The notes: generated by a model not told the origin, from the letters alone. Positions 1 to 6,111 are shown, counted from the stretch's first letter. The stretch: DNA of 6,335 nucleotides from Phycisphaerae bacterium (GCA_030603035.1 JAUVYQ010000141.1:1-6335); one strand, 5' to 3'. Program-made: numbers and translations.

Positions 1-1
1 A

Positions 2-898
<897 letters not shown>

Positions 899-899
899 T

Positions 900-924
900 G
901 GTGATTGGTAATTGGTAACCAATT
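900..924. repeat. GGTRATT heptad repeat with 15-bp dyad abutting a start codon
   Basis: The gap after enolase contains three heptads in tandem: GGTGATT (900-906), GGTAATT (907-913) and GGTAACC (914-920). The last part forms a perfect dyad, AATTGGT-A-ACCAATT (910-924), touching the ATG at 925. No Shine-Dalgarno sequence is visible. The same heptad recurs at 4968-4981 (direct) and 5001-5021 (inverted), so this looks like an interspersed intergenic repeat rather than a gene-specific site. An effect on translation of the next gene is possible but only inferred. Confidence 0.6.
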
Positions 925-1395
925 ATGCGAAGGCAAAATATCCTGCGAACGCTTTTATTTATCATCTTTTTTAGTGTCGGCGCAGCAACACTGAGCGGCT
1001 CCATACTTTGTGATGATTTGGTTCGATACTATCATAACAGGCAACTGTTGAAAGCAAAGGAAGAATTATCAAATCGGTTGAGGTCATTAAATACCGACTA
1101 CGATGCACTGCTGCAAAATTTGGAAAAGGACCCCAATCTTTTTGAGCGCATCGCCCCTCTTGTACTCGGCATGGAACGTAACGATGCGAACACCATTTAT
1201 CCCAAAGCAACAGAGGAGCTGTTGGATGCTGTTAAGAAAGCGTTAGAAGGAGATTCGAGCCAACAATCCACCGAGCCGGTGATACCTGCCTGGCTTATCC
1301 GATGCAGCGAACCAACCCGGCGAGTCATTTTATTTTTGGCGGGTGCCTTTTTGGTCCTTATTTCGTTTATATGGCTTGGCTCCGCCCCAGATTAA
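925..1395 (+). CDS. Small bitopic/bispanning coiled-coil protein, FtsB/DivIC (septum formation initiator)-like
   Basis: A 156-residue protein with an N-terminal membrane helix (about 7-27), a charged heptad-rich coiled coil (about 33-67, including KAKEELSNRLRSLNTDYDAL), then a DP-x-x-x-E-R-I-A-x-x-x-L-G stretch (69-82), and a second hydrophobic helix near the C-terminus (133-152). Membrane helix, coiled coil and a following DP..E.IA...LG segment are the layout of FtsB/DivIC, which form the divisome FtsQLB/DivIB-FtsL-DivIC complex. Location just after eno fits, since eno-ftsB is a known adjacency in several proteobacteria. FtsB and DivIC are usually about 90-130 residues with one membrane helix, so the terminal second helix and ~50-residue extension are unusual. 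The ATG at 925 has no clear ribosome binding site, but the only later in-frame ATG visible lies past the coiled coil. Coding status is good; the family assignment is inference. Confidence 0.8.
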   Translation: MRRQNILRTLLFIIFFSVGAATLSGSILCDDLVRYYHNRQLLKAKEELSNRLRSLNTDYDALLQNLEKDPNLFERIAPLVLGMERNDANTIYPKATEELLDAVKKALEGDSSQQSTEPVIPAWLIRCSEPTRRVILFLAGAFLVLISFIWLGSAPD

Positions 1396-1490
1396 ACGCA
1401 GAGAACGCAGAGAAAGAATTAGAATTGAAATCAGCGGTCTCTGCGGGCTCGGCGGTAAAAAAAATGCGAGCTCTGCGCAAATACAGAGGC
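1396..1490. repeat. CGCAGAG-type interspersed repeat in both orientations
   Basis: Directly after the stop codon, ACGCAGAGA occurs twice in tandem (1396-1404, 1405-1413). About 25 bp later the complement TCTCTGCG (1438-1445) appears, followed by a degenerate copy, GGCTCGGCGGT, and an 8-A run (1457-1464). A small CTCTG/CAGAG hairpin follows (1471-1475 with 1484-1488). The motif is like the CGCAGAG..CTCTGCG intergenic repeats I recall from many environmental bacterial genomes. It could fold as one transcript hairpin. No coding role is supported. Confidence 0.5.
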
Positions 1491-1518
1491 GGTATTATTT
1501 AACTGGGCGAATGCGGGT

Positions 1519-1550
1519 CCCCCTTCTTGCTTTCGCAAGAAAGCAGGGGG
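1519..1550. terminator. Strong hairpin between convergent genes, possible bidirectional terminator
   Basis: CCCCC (1519-1523) pairs with GGGGG (1546-1550), and TGCTTTC (1528-1534) pairs with GAAAGCA (1539-1545) around a GCAA tetraloop; TTCT is bulged on the 5' side. An alternative fold uses TTCTTGC/GCAAGAA. It lies 4 bp past the stop codon of the minus-strand kinase and between two converging transcription units, so a terminator role is natural. However, neither strand has a U-tract after the stem, so it may instead be a REP-like palindrome or an RNA-stabilising end. It shares CTTTCGCA with the complement of the palindrome at 4841-4860. Confidence 0.4.
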
Positions 1551-1554
1551 GGAG

Positions 1555-2784
1555 CTACATCTGGGCAGCTAAGGCCACCCTAAAGATTGCGCCGGTTGGC
1601 TTTGCAGTAATGATTTCTACAAAGCCGTTGTGTGCCTGGGCGAATTTTTTCACCAGGGCAAGGCCCAGGCCTGTTCCGGTGGTTTCACGCGTATCTTCTG
1701 CCCCGGAGCGGTAGAACTGCTCAAAGACCTTTTTGCGCTGCTGATGAGGGACGCCGGGGCCATGGTCCTCAACCTCGAGTAAGATGAATTGGCGGTCGCT
1801 TCTGGTTCGGACTGTAATAGTCTTATCCTCAGCATCACGTGCGTATTTGATTGCGTTGTCCAGCAGGTTAACAACTATCTGTGTAACCGCATCACCGTCA
1901 AAAGCCGTTTGCTCAAGCTGTGTGAGTTCCGTTTTTATCGAAAAACCACTTTGTGCCGCATAGGGCGTCATCATTTCAACTACATCGGTAATGCATTCAT
2001 TTATATCGCCCAGGCTGAAAGTATATTTTTTCCGTCCTCTTTGGATGCGGGAAAAGTTCAGCACGTTTTCTATTAGCCGGCTGAGCCTTTCGCTTTCCTG
2101 GTGCATATTTCTGTAGTATTCGGCGAGCTTGTCCTCCGATTTGACCCAGTTCTTTTCGAGCATCTCCGAGTACATTCGTATTGAAGTCAGGGGGGTTCTA
2201 AGTTCGTGCGAGACAGCGGATATAAAGTCATCCTTTTTCCGGGCCAATTTAATTTGTGCCCGCGCATTGCGCCATAAACCGGCCAGTCCCAGCGTTACCG
2301 CTAAAAGCACAATCGCGATAATACTGAAATACCAGTTTCGCAGCCAATTTATTTTATTGCTAATCCAGGCAGGGTCGATTTCTTTAAGGTTTAATACTAA
2401 ATCGCCAAAGCCAAAATCCAATATGGCGGTGTAGGCCGACTCTTCATCTTCTGTTTGTGCTAATTCAATCTTCATTCCTTCGCGCATAAATCGCTCTGCG
2501 GACTCCTCGACCTCCTCAATCAATTTCTTTTCATTGAGTTGAAATCCCTGCAGAAAGTGCTTGTCCTCGATTTGTACATGCCTTAATAGAAACACCTGTC
2601 CCCCGAATATAGATTGCTGAAAGTCACCATTGGTAACGACCACCGGCACAAACGCCTCAATCTGTATCTGAACCGTCTCATTTTGATTTCCTTGCGGCAG
2701 CAATTGCAGGTCAGCAAACGTATCCATCAGCGGTTCTTTTGCTTGTTCTGCTTGTGGTTGGGGTCTTTGCGCCTGGTAAGCCAT
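1555..2784 (-). CDS. Sensor histidine kinase, C-terminal portion (membrane helix, HisKA, HATPase_c)
   Basis: 409 residues from the ATG at 2784. Residues 1-149 appear to be the end of an extracytoplasmic region: a Q/P/A-rich linker to about 30, then a folded segment. A membrane helix spans about 150-171. HisKA follows with SHELRTPL (phospho-accepting H193) and a dimerisation helix. The ATPase domain has the N box (VNLLDNAIKY, N306 and N310), the DHGPGVP box (340-346), the F box (VFEQFYRS, 353-360) and the TGTGLGLAL box (369-377). All catalytic motifs look intact. No HAMP domain separates helix and HisKA. No ribosome binding site precedes 2784, and the reading frame continues upstream in register with the 2809-3651 gene, broken only by TAA at 2809-2811. 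It is therefore probably the second half of one sensor kinase partnered with the 3676-4368 regulator. Alternatively it is translated separately by coupling. Confidence 0.93.
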   Translation of the reverse strand: MAYQAQRPQPQAEQAKEPLMDTFADLQLLPQGNQNETVQIQIEAFVPVVVTNGDFQQSIFGGQVFLLRHVQIEDKHFLQGFQLNEKKLIEEVEESAERFMREGMKIELAQTEDEESAYTAILDFGFGDLVLNLKEIDPAWISNKINWLRNWYFSIIAIVLLAVTLGLAGLWRNARAQIKLARKKDDFISAVSHELRTPLTSIRMYSEMLEKNWVKSEDKLAEYYRNMHQESERLSRLIENVLNFSRIQRGRKKYTFSLGDINECITDVVEMMTPYAAQSGFSIKTELTQLEQTAFDGDAVTQIVVNLLDNAIKYARDAEDKTITVRTRSDRQFILLEVEDHGPGVPHQQRKKVFEQFYRSGAEDTRETTGTGLGLALVKKFAQAHNGFVEIITAKPTGAIFRVALAAQM

Positions 2785-2808
2785 TTGGTTTGCTTGAACT
2801 GCAAATGG

Positions 2809-2811
2809 TTA
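2809..2811 (-). other. In-frame TAA dividing one sensor-kinase reading frame
   Basis: Read on the minus strand, the codons are GAC AAC CGG TAA CCA TTT GCA GTT CAA GCA AAC CAA ATG. The stop of the upstream piece and the ATG of the downstream piece are 27 bp apart, a multiple of three, and the eight codons between them are all sense. Removing this one stop gives a 698-codon frame with no other interruption. The surrounding codons are rich in Q, so a CAA-to-TAA change is a simple explanation. It could also be a base-call error. Confidence 0.85.
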
Positions 2812-3651
2812 CCGGTTGTCATCGGGTGATTCTTCTTCCGTAGTTTGCTCCTTCGCCTGGGTTTCTTCTAAATCGCTTTGTGCGTTTATCTGCGTCTGGA
2901 GAAAAGGAACTCCTTGCTGCCCAGGAATAGCCGCGTTAGAAGAAATGTTGTACTCGTAAACAGAACGTCTTTGCCTCATATACTGCGTTTCTTGTTGTTC
3001 TTGCAGACTTCCGATAGGATAATTTTTCCCCCGCTGCCTTCTTGATTTTCCGCCTTTCGCCCCTATTTTTTGTTGGAGTTCACTTTTTACGAACTTAGCT
3101 TGTTCAGGCGCTTTTGACCGGATATTTAGCGAAGCCCCGGCTTTTTTATCAATGTTTATTGTAAATGAACCTGGCGTCACACTATTCAGCACGGGCAGTA
3201 AGTTATTCGTTATATTATATCGGTTTAACTTTGCTTCAGCGTAGGTCTTCTTATTGCGTACCGTTGCACCTTCCCTTTGTATGATGTCGTCGTTTGGCGT
3301 CATGATATTACCGTCCGGCTCGATTTGAAAATGGCCATACGCCAGGCCGTGTTCTAAGCGACCGCCCAGCGGTGAACGCAACACCGGCATCTGCTGCTGA
3401 CCAGGCACGATGTCCTCAGACACATAGTAATATTGATATTCAGTGTACAAACGCTCTTGTTCTGCCTGAATGAAATCATCGAGTTTATGTTTGACATCCT
3501 GCCTGATTTGTTCTGCTACTGCGGCAAATTCGCCCAGACGCGCCCCTTCCAGGCCCTCTGCCCATTTTTCAACGGCGTGGTACCCCAGTACTGTCAACCC
3601 ACACAGAGCAACGAGAATTATCACTGATAATATGATGAGCCGCCTATACAT
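2809..3651 (-). CDS. Sensor kinase N-terminal portion: membrane anchor plus extracytoplasmic sensor region
   Basis: 280 residues from the ATG at 3651, beginning with a membrane helix (about 5-26) used as signal anchor. A helical segment (about 36-75) and a non-membrane region follow, probably outside the cytoplasm. The region contains GHFQIEPDGNIMTPNDD (107-122), a basic patch (199-208) and an acidic, Q-rich tail (252-280). There is no catalytic domain. It sits 24 bp after the response regulator and runs in frame into the kinase gene across one TAA, so it most likely supplies the first membrane helix and most of the ligand-sensing domain of the same receptor. As a stand-alone product it would be an orphan membrane-anchored sensor piece. 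AGGA lies about 14 nt before the ATG, weak for a ribosome binding site. I do not recognise the sensor fold and cannot name the ligand. Confidence 0.85.
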   Translation of the reverse strand: MYRRLIILSVIILVALCGLTVLGYHAVEKWAEGLEGARLGEFAAVAEQIRQDVKHKLDDFIQAEQERLYTEYQYYYVSEDIVPGQQQMPVLRSPLGGRLEHGLAYGHFQIEPDGNIMTPNDDIIQREGATVRNKKTYAEAKLNRYNITNNLLPVLNSVTPGSFTINIDKKAGASLNIRSKAPEQAKFVKSELQQKIGAKGGKSRRQRGKNYPIGSLQEQQETQYMRQRRSVYEYNISSNAAIPGQQGVPFLQTQINAQSDLEETQAKEQTTEEESPDDNR

Positions 3652-3675
3652 TGGCTTTAATTCATCCTGTTACAG

Positions 3676-4368
3676 TTAGTTTTCATACTTATAGCCTGCG
3701 CCGCGCACGGTTTTGATAATTTGCGGGTCGGCTGAGTTTTTCTCGATTTTACTCCTCAACTTGGCGATATGCATATCTGTGGTCCTTGTGCCCAATTCAG
3801 TCATAGTCTCTTCCCAAACCTCTTTATAGAGTTCTTCTCTGCTGATGACCCGGTTTGGATTAGCGGCAAAATACTGCAAGATTGCTGCTTCGCGTTTGGT
3901 AATTTCTATTTCCTTGTTTTTGCGTTTTGCTTTCAACGCTGCAATATCGACATCCAAATCTGCGAACTTAAAGGAAAGTCCGACTGCCCGGGCCGGGTCT
4001 ATCCGTCGCAGCACCGCTTTTATCCGTGCCAGCAGCTCCTCGAGCGAAAACGGCTTGGTGATATAGTCATCGGCGCCGAGGTTCAGTCCCGTTATTTTTT
4101 CTTTTTCCTGGCCTTTAGCCGTCAGCATAATGATGGGACTTTGCAAACCGTCTCGACGCCATCTGGAACATAATTGTTCGCCGCTGATTTTCGGCAGCAT
4201 CAGGTCAAGTAAAATCAAATCAAACTGCCTCTCAGCGACACTCCGTTCCGCCTCCAGACCGTCCACAGCTTCGGTAACTTTGAAACCGTGAAACTCCAGA
4301 AAATCCGTCAGGGCTGTCCGGATTTTCCGCTCATCTTCAACTACTAATATGTATGCTTTTTGCTCCAT
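3676..4368 (-). CDS. OmpR/PhoB-family two-component response regulator
   Basis: From the ATG at 4368 the product is 230 residues. The receiver domain comes first: acidic pair in VVEDE (11-13), phospho-acceptor in LILLDLMLP (D55), switch threonine in MLTAKG (T83) and conserved lysine in ITKPF (K105). A winged-helix Trans_Reg_C domain fills about 132-230, with the recognition helix around RTTDMHIAKLRSKIE and the closing VRGAGYKYE hairpin. It should bind tandem DNA half-sites after phosphorylation by the adjacent kinase. The frame is open to a GTG at 4398, adding ten residues, but the ATG at 4368 has AGG five bases upstream (AGGTGACT-ATG) and gives the usual receiver N-terminus, so I prefer it. 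It heads the operon, 24 bp before the sensor gene. The direct repeat upstream of its promoter suggests autoregulation. It could be called PhoB- or PhoP-like, but the regulon cannot be read from this sequence. Confidence 0.95.
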   Translation of the reverse strand: MEQKAYILVVEDERKIRTALTDFLEFHGFKVTEAVDGLEAERSVAERQFDLILLDLMLPKISGEQLCSRWRRDGLQSPIIMLTAKGQEKEKITGLNLGADDYITKPFSLEELLARIKAVLRRIDPARAVGLSFKFADLDVDIAALKAKRKNKEIEITKREAAILQYFAANPNRVISREELYKEVWEETMTELGTRTTDMHIAKLRSKIEKNSADPQIIKTVRGAGYKYEN

Positions 4369-4431
4369 AGTCACCTGTGGCAGAGCCACACCTTCCACAA
4401 TTGCGTCAAATCCGGCATACTGTTGAGGCCC

Positions 4432-4470
4432 GCCCCTCGGAGGGGCTGGCCGAGTCCGGCAGATGCCGGA
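4432..4470 (-). other. Two hairpins in the probable leader of the regulator operon
   Basis: GCCCCT (4432-4437) pairs with AGGGGC (4441-4446) around CGG, and TCCGGC (4455-4460) pairs with GCCGGA (4465-4470) around AGAT. A competing pairing is GTCCG (4454-4458) with CGGAC (4472-4476). If transcription starts near 4482, both lie in a leader of about 115 nt before the ATG. No U-run follows either, so simple attenuation is not supported; they may only be palindromic repeats. Confidence 0.5.
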
Positions 4471-4489
4471 ACGGACCGCATCTATATAT

Positions 4490-4534
4490 ATTATAAGCGA
4501 AATTGAAGCGCAAGGTTTGTAAATATTTTGTAAA
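4490..4534 (-). promoter_or_regulatory. Regulator-operon promoter with 11-bp-spaced direct repeat (candidate self-binding site)
   Basis: On the minus strand a perfect TATAAT -10 lies at 4490-4495, but no good -35 hexamer is found at 16-18 bp (AAACCT at 17). Upstream, the octamer TTTACAAA occurs twice (4516-4523, 4527-4534) with starts exactly 11 bp apart. One helical turn between tandem half-sites is the arrangement used by OmpR/PhoB-family dimers, and a weak -35 replaced by such a site is typical of activated promoters of this class. The repeat edge is 20 bp from the -10. That the neighbouring regulator binds here is inference. Confidence 0.5.
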
Positions 4535-4556
4535 AAATTCAGCTGATTATTTTACA
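4529..4556. promoter_or_regulatory. 28-bp near-perfect dyad, overlapping the direct repeat
   Basis: TGTAAAA (4529-4535) and TTTTACA (4550-4556) are inverted arms placed exactly symmetrically about a CAGCTG core (4540-4545). Of the 28 positions, 24 obey the dyad. It overlaps the upstream half-site of the 11-bp direct repeat and sits upstream of the regulator promoter, fitting a binding site for a dimeric regulator, perhaps a second one. No gene starts nearby on the plus strand. Confidence 0.45.
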
Positions 4557-4645
4557 CCCTCCGCGGTCTGGCGAGGCACGTACCGACACGGCTATAGAAC
4601 AAAAACATTATTATCTTTTGTGGCCGCCACGGGACTTGAGTACCT

Positions 4646-4708
4646 GGGCCTTGAGGCATCGGCTGGTGCCGAGGCCCGCCCTTCGGCAGTGAGCCCTTCG
4701 GCAGTGAG
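4646..4708. repeat. Hairpin plus 15-bp tandem duplication in intergenic DNA
   Basis: GGGCCT (4646-4651) pairs with AGGCCC (4672-4677), with an inner GGCA/TGCC stem (4655-4658 with 4667-4670). Immediately after, CCCTTCGGCAGTGAG occurs twice head to tail (4679-4693, 4694-4708) and runs into CTCAGGACAG. This resembles the CCCTTCG..GCTCAGG interspersed repeats I recall from many environmental genomes. A 79-codon frame crosses it but looks non-coding. The stretch 4557-4645 shows nothing I can name. Confidence 0.5.
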
Positions 4709-4750
4709 CTCAGGACAGTCGAATTGGAATCTTATTACATAGGACTGGTG

Positions 4751-4795
4751 CCTCTGCTGCCCCTGCCAGCAGCAAGCAGGGGCAAATCGCAGAGG
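4751..4795. repeat. Long bulged hairpin, first of a four-hairpin run
   Basis: The inner stem TGCCCCTGC (4758-4766) pairs perfectly with GCAGGGGCA (4776-4784) around a nine-base loop. The outer stem CCTCTGC (4751-4757) pairs with GCAGAGG (4789-4795), leaving AATC bulged on the 3' side. Sixteen base pairs in total make a very stable structure. No U-tract follows. It could be a structured RNA element or a mobile palindrome. Confidence 0.55.
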
Positions 4796-4814
4796 TTCGA
4801 AGAATAGTCAAAGA

Positions 4815-4860
4815 GTCCCCGCTTGCGCGGGGACAAGTTTACACCTGCGAAAGCAGGTGT
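4815..4860. repeat. Pair of REP-like palindromes
   Basis: GTCCCCGC (4815-4822) pairs perfectly with GCGGGGAC (4827-4834) around TTGC. Six bases later ACACCTGC (4841-4848) pairs perfectly with GCAGGTGT (4853-4860) around a GAAA tetraloop. Both have eight-bp stems and four-base loops. Translated on the minus strand they give the TPAFAGV and SPRKRG strings typical of spuriously called repeat ORFs, supporting interspersed repeats rather than a gene. Confidence 0.65.
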
Positions 4861-4867
4861 GGAAATG

Positions 4868-4907
4868 GTGAGCCCCGTAAGTTGGCCGTTGGTCTTACGG
4901 GGTGAGC
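4868..4907. repeat. CCCCGTAAG hairpin flanked by GGTGAGC direct repeats
   Basis: CCCCGTAAG (4873-4881) pairs perfectly with CTTACGGGG (4894-4902) around a 12-base loop that begins TTGGCC. GGTGAGC flanks it on both sides (4868-4874, 4901-4907). The element resembles the larger inverted repeat at 6112-6177, which also begins CCCCGTTAG, ends AACGGGG and has TTGGCC in its loop. A weaker TTAGAA/TTCTAA stem (4908-4913 with 4923-4928) follows, with AGGAG in its loop and then an A-run. Confidence 0.5.
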
Positions 4908-4937
4908 TTAGAAAGGAGATTGTTCTAAAAAAAAAGT

Positions 4938-4966
4938 TTTGCATTTGATAGTCGACAGGTTATACT
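4938..4966 (+). promoter_or_regulatory. Candidate sigma-70-type promoter for the PfkB-family kinase
   Basis: TTTGCA (4938-4943, four of six to TTGACA) and TATACT (4961-4966, five of six to TATAAT) are separated by 17 bp. An A-rich tract (4927-4935) precedes the -35. Transcription would start near 4973, giving a leader of about 68 nt that contains the heptad repeats. The match is moderate and planctomycete-like promoters are poorly defined. Confidence 0.4.
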
Positions 4967-4967
4967 G

Positions 4968-5021
4968 GGTGATTGGTGATTGATTCAGCAGGACTGCCGG
5001 ATTTACCAGTTACCATTGACC
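4968..5021. repeat. Inverted heptad repeat (GGTRATT family) in the kinase leader
   Basis: GGTGATT occurs twice in tandem (4968-4974, 4975-4981). After about 19 bp three heptads of the same type appear inverted: ATTTACC, AGTTACC, ATTGACC (5001-5021), which read GGTCAAT GGTAACT GGTAAAT on the minus strand. The same heptads occur between enolase and its neighbour (900-920). Opposed heptads could pair imperfectly in RNA. I regard it as an interspersed intergenic repeat. Confidence 0.5.
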
Positions 5022-5030
5022 AGGGTTGGC

Positions 5031-5034
5031 GAGG
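5031..5034 (+). promoter_or_regulatory. Ribosome binding site that decides the kinase start
   Basis: GAGG at 5031-5034 is six bases before the ATG at 5041 (GAGGATAAAG-ATG), an ordinary spacing. It lies inside the longer frame that would start with TTG at 5026, which lacks a clear site of its own, so the ATG is preferred. Confidence 0.7.
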
Positions 5035-5040
5035 ATAAAG

Positions 5041-6027
5041 ATGCCAGGAAGGATTCCTGAGGTAGTTGTAATTGGCGGCACCTATGTCGATATGGCGGTG
5101 AGGTGCGGCCAAATCCCATCTCCCGGGCAGACTGTTACCGGCTCGGCTCTTTCATATACAGTTACCGGGCCGGGGCCAAATCAAGCGGTCGAAGCTGCTC
5201 TGTGTGGCTGCCAGGTGCATCTTATCAGCAAGGTCGGCGGCGATACATTCGCCCAAATGGCCAAGGCAAGTCTGGTTGAGTTCGACGTTAATACCGACTA
5301 TGTCTATTCCGCCGAGGCCAAAAATACCGGTGTGGTTGTAACGCTGGTTAACGCCGAAGGCGAAAATGCCGACTGTGTATATACAGGTGCCAACAGCGCC
5401 CTACTGCCACAGGATATTGACGCCGCTGAGCAGATTATCTCCGAGGCTGATGTTTGTTTGATTCACGGCCGACTGCCGCAAGAGGCAATTGTAACCGCCC
5501 TTCGCTGTGCGAAGGTGCATGGCACAAAGGTCGTTCTTAATCCTGCCCGGCCAATAGAGCAAGGCGTTCGACTGAGCTCAGCCGAAGTCCGCGGCCGGCA
5601 AAATAGTGACCTGCCTATTGAATATTTTTCGGCTGATATCCTGATTCCGAATCTTTACGAGGCGGCCGATATTACCGACCATTCGGCAGCCAACATTCGC
5701 ACGGCCAAGCTCATCGGCTCCGATCTGGTCGCTCGCGGCGTTGATTCTGCCGTCATAACGATGGGCAAGCGCGGCTGTATGGTCGTTGACAGAAACGGTG
5801 CCGACCATATCCCGGCTTTTGAGGTGGAGCTTGTTGACCAGACCTGCAGAGGCGATGCCTTTGCCGGGGCGCTGGCCGCTTATTGTGCTGTAAAGGACGA
5901 TGTGAGAGAAGCGGTTAAGTTCGCCTCCGCAGCAGGGGCTTTGGCTTGCACAAAGTTCGGCTCAATCGAGGCCCTGCCAACAAAGGCCGAGATTATCGAG
6001 CTGCTGCAGAAAGAGGATAGCGAGTGA
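5041..6027 (+). CDS. PfkB/ribokinase-family carbohydrate kinase with divergent motifs
   Basis: 328 residues from the ATG at 5041, near family size. PfkB enzymes use ATP to phosphorylate a sugar or nucleoside. Family landmarks: GGTYVDM with the substrate aspartate (D17), PSPGQTVTG (26-34), NQAVEAAL (47-54), KVGGDTF (64-70), NTGVVVTLVNAEGEN with GAN (95-118), the NPARP strand (167-171), IPNLYEA (202-208), TMGKRGC (240-246), and the second PfkB signature with the catalytic base in GDAFAGALAA (D272). Two spots depart from the family: the usual GGKGANQA is GPGPNQA, losing the lysine, and the anion-hole G-A-G-D is C-R-G-D after DQT. The catalytic aspartate remains. The enzyme may have a different substrate, reduced activity or a regulatory role. 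A loop of about 20 residues (178-198) looks inserted relative to ribokinase. The gene stands alone on the plus strand behind its own probable promoter. Confidence 0.9.
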   Translation: MPGRIPEVVVIGGTYVDMAVRCGQIPSPGQTVTGSALSYTVTGPGPNQAVEAALCGCQVHLISKVGGDTFAQMAKASLVEFDVNTDYVYSAEAKNTGVVVTLVNAEGENADCVYTGANSALLPQDIDAAEQIISEADVCLIHGRLPQEAIVTALRCAKVHGTKVVLNPARPIEQGVRLSSAEVRGRQNSDLPIEYFSADILIPNLYEAADITDHSAANIRTAKLIGSDLVARGVDSAVITMGKRGCMVVDRNGADHIPAFEVELVDQTCRGDAFAGALAAYCAVKDDVREAVKFASAAGALACTKFGSIEALPTKAEIIELLQKEDSE

Positions 6028-6048
6028 TATCAGGGAACCAGGTTATCC

Positions 6049-6071
6049 GGGGCCCGCCGCAAGGCGTCCCC
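6049..6071 (+). terminator. Hairpin after the kinase gene, possible terminator
   Basis: GGGG (6049-6052) pairs with CCCC (6068-6071), and CGCC (6055-6058) pairs with GGCG (6063-6066) around a GCAA tetraloop, with a small internal loop between. It lies 21 bp after the stop codon. No U-run follows, so intrinsic termination is uncertain. It could be another REP-like palindrome. Confidence 0.35.
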
Positions 6072-6072
6072 A

Positions 6073-6108
6073 AGCGGACTGCAAATCCGTTTGATGCCGG
6101 ATTCCACT
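6073..6108 (+). other. tRNA-Cys-like fragment (anticodon arm plus T-loop-like end)
   Basis: 6074-6090 forms a full anticodon arm: GCGGA, loop CTGCAAA with anticodon GCA at 6081-6083, and TCCGT; four Watson-Crick pairs plus one G-T. It matches bacterial tRNA-Cys anticodon arms closely. Six bases later CCGGA TTCCACT (6097-6108) resembles a T-stem 5' half and T-loop. The T-stem 3' half, a proper D-arm and a seven-bp acceptor stem are missing, so this is not a working tRNA. It may be a relic, an attachment-site scar, or chance. Confidence 0.3.
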
Positions 6109-6111
6109 ATT

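Noticed and set aside
1343..1714. 123-codon plus-strand frame
   Set aside because: It overlaps the end of the FtsB-like gene, the CGCAGAG repeat, the hairpin and the antisense of the kinase ATPase domain. It has no coding signature of its own.
2807..2813. GGTAACC heptad at the TAA of the split kinase as a repeat insertion
   Set aside because: A single 7-bp match to the GGTRATT/GGTAACC heptad is expected by chance, and the codons on both sides continue the same Q-rich linker.
4503..4742. 79-codon plus-strand frame upstream of the hairpin run
   Set aside because: It runs through the operator dyad, the hairpin and the 15-bp tandem repeat. Its composition is repeat-derived (PSAVSPSAVS), with no ribosome binding site and no recognisable domain.
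4815..4902. CRISPR array
   Set aside because: The repeated palindromes differ in sequence and spacing, with no identical repeats or regular spacers and no cas genes.
4735..4944. 69-codon minus-strand frame containing TPAFAGV and SPRKRG
   Set aside because: These strings are translations of the palindromes at 4815-4860, a common false gene call over REP-like repeats.
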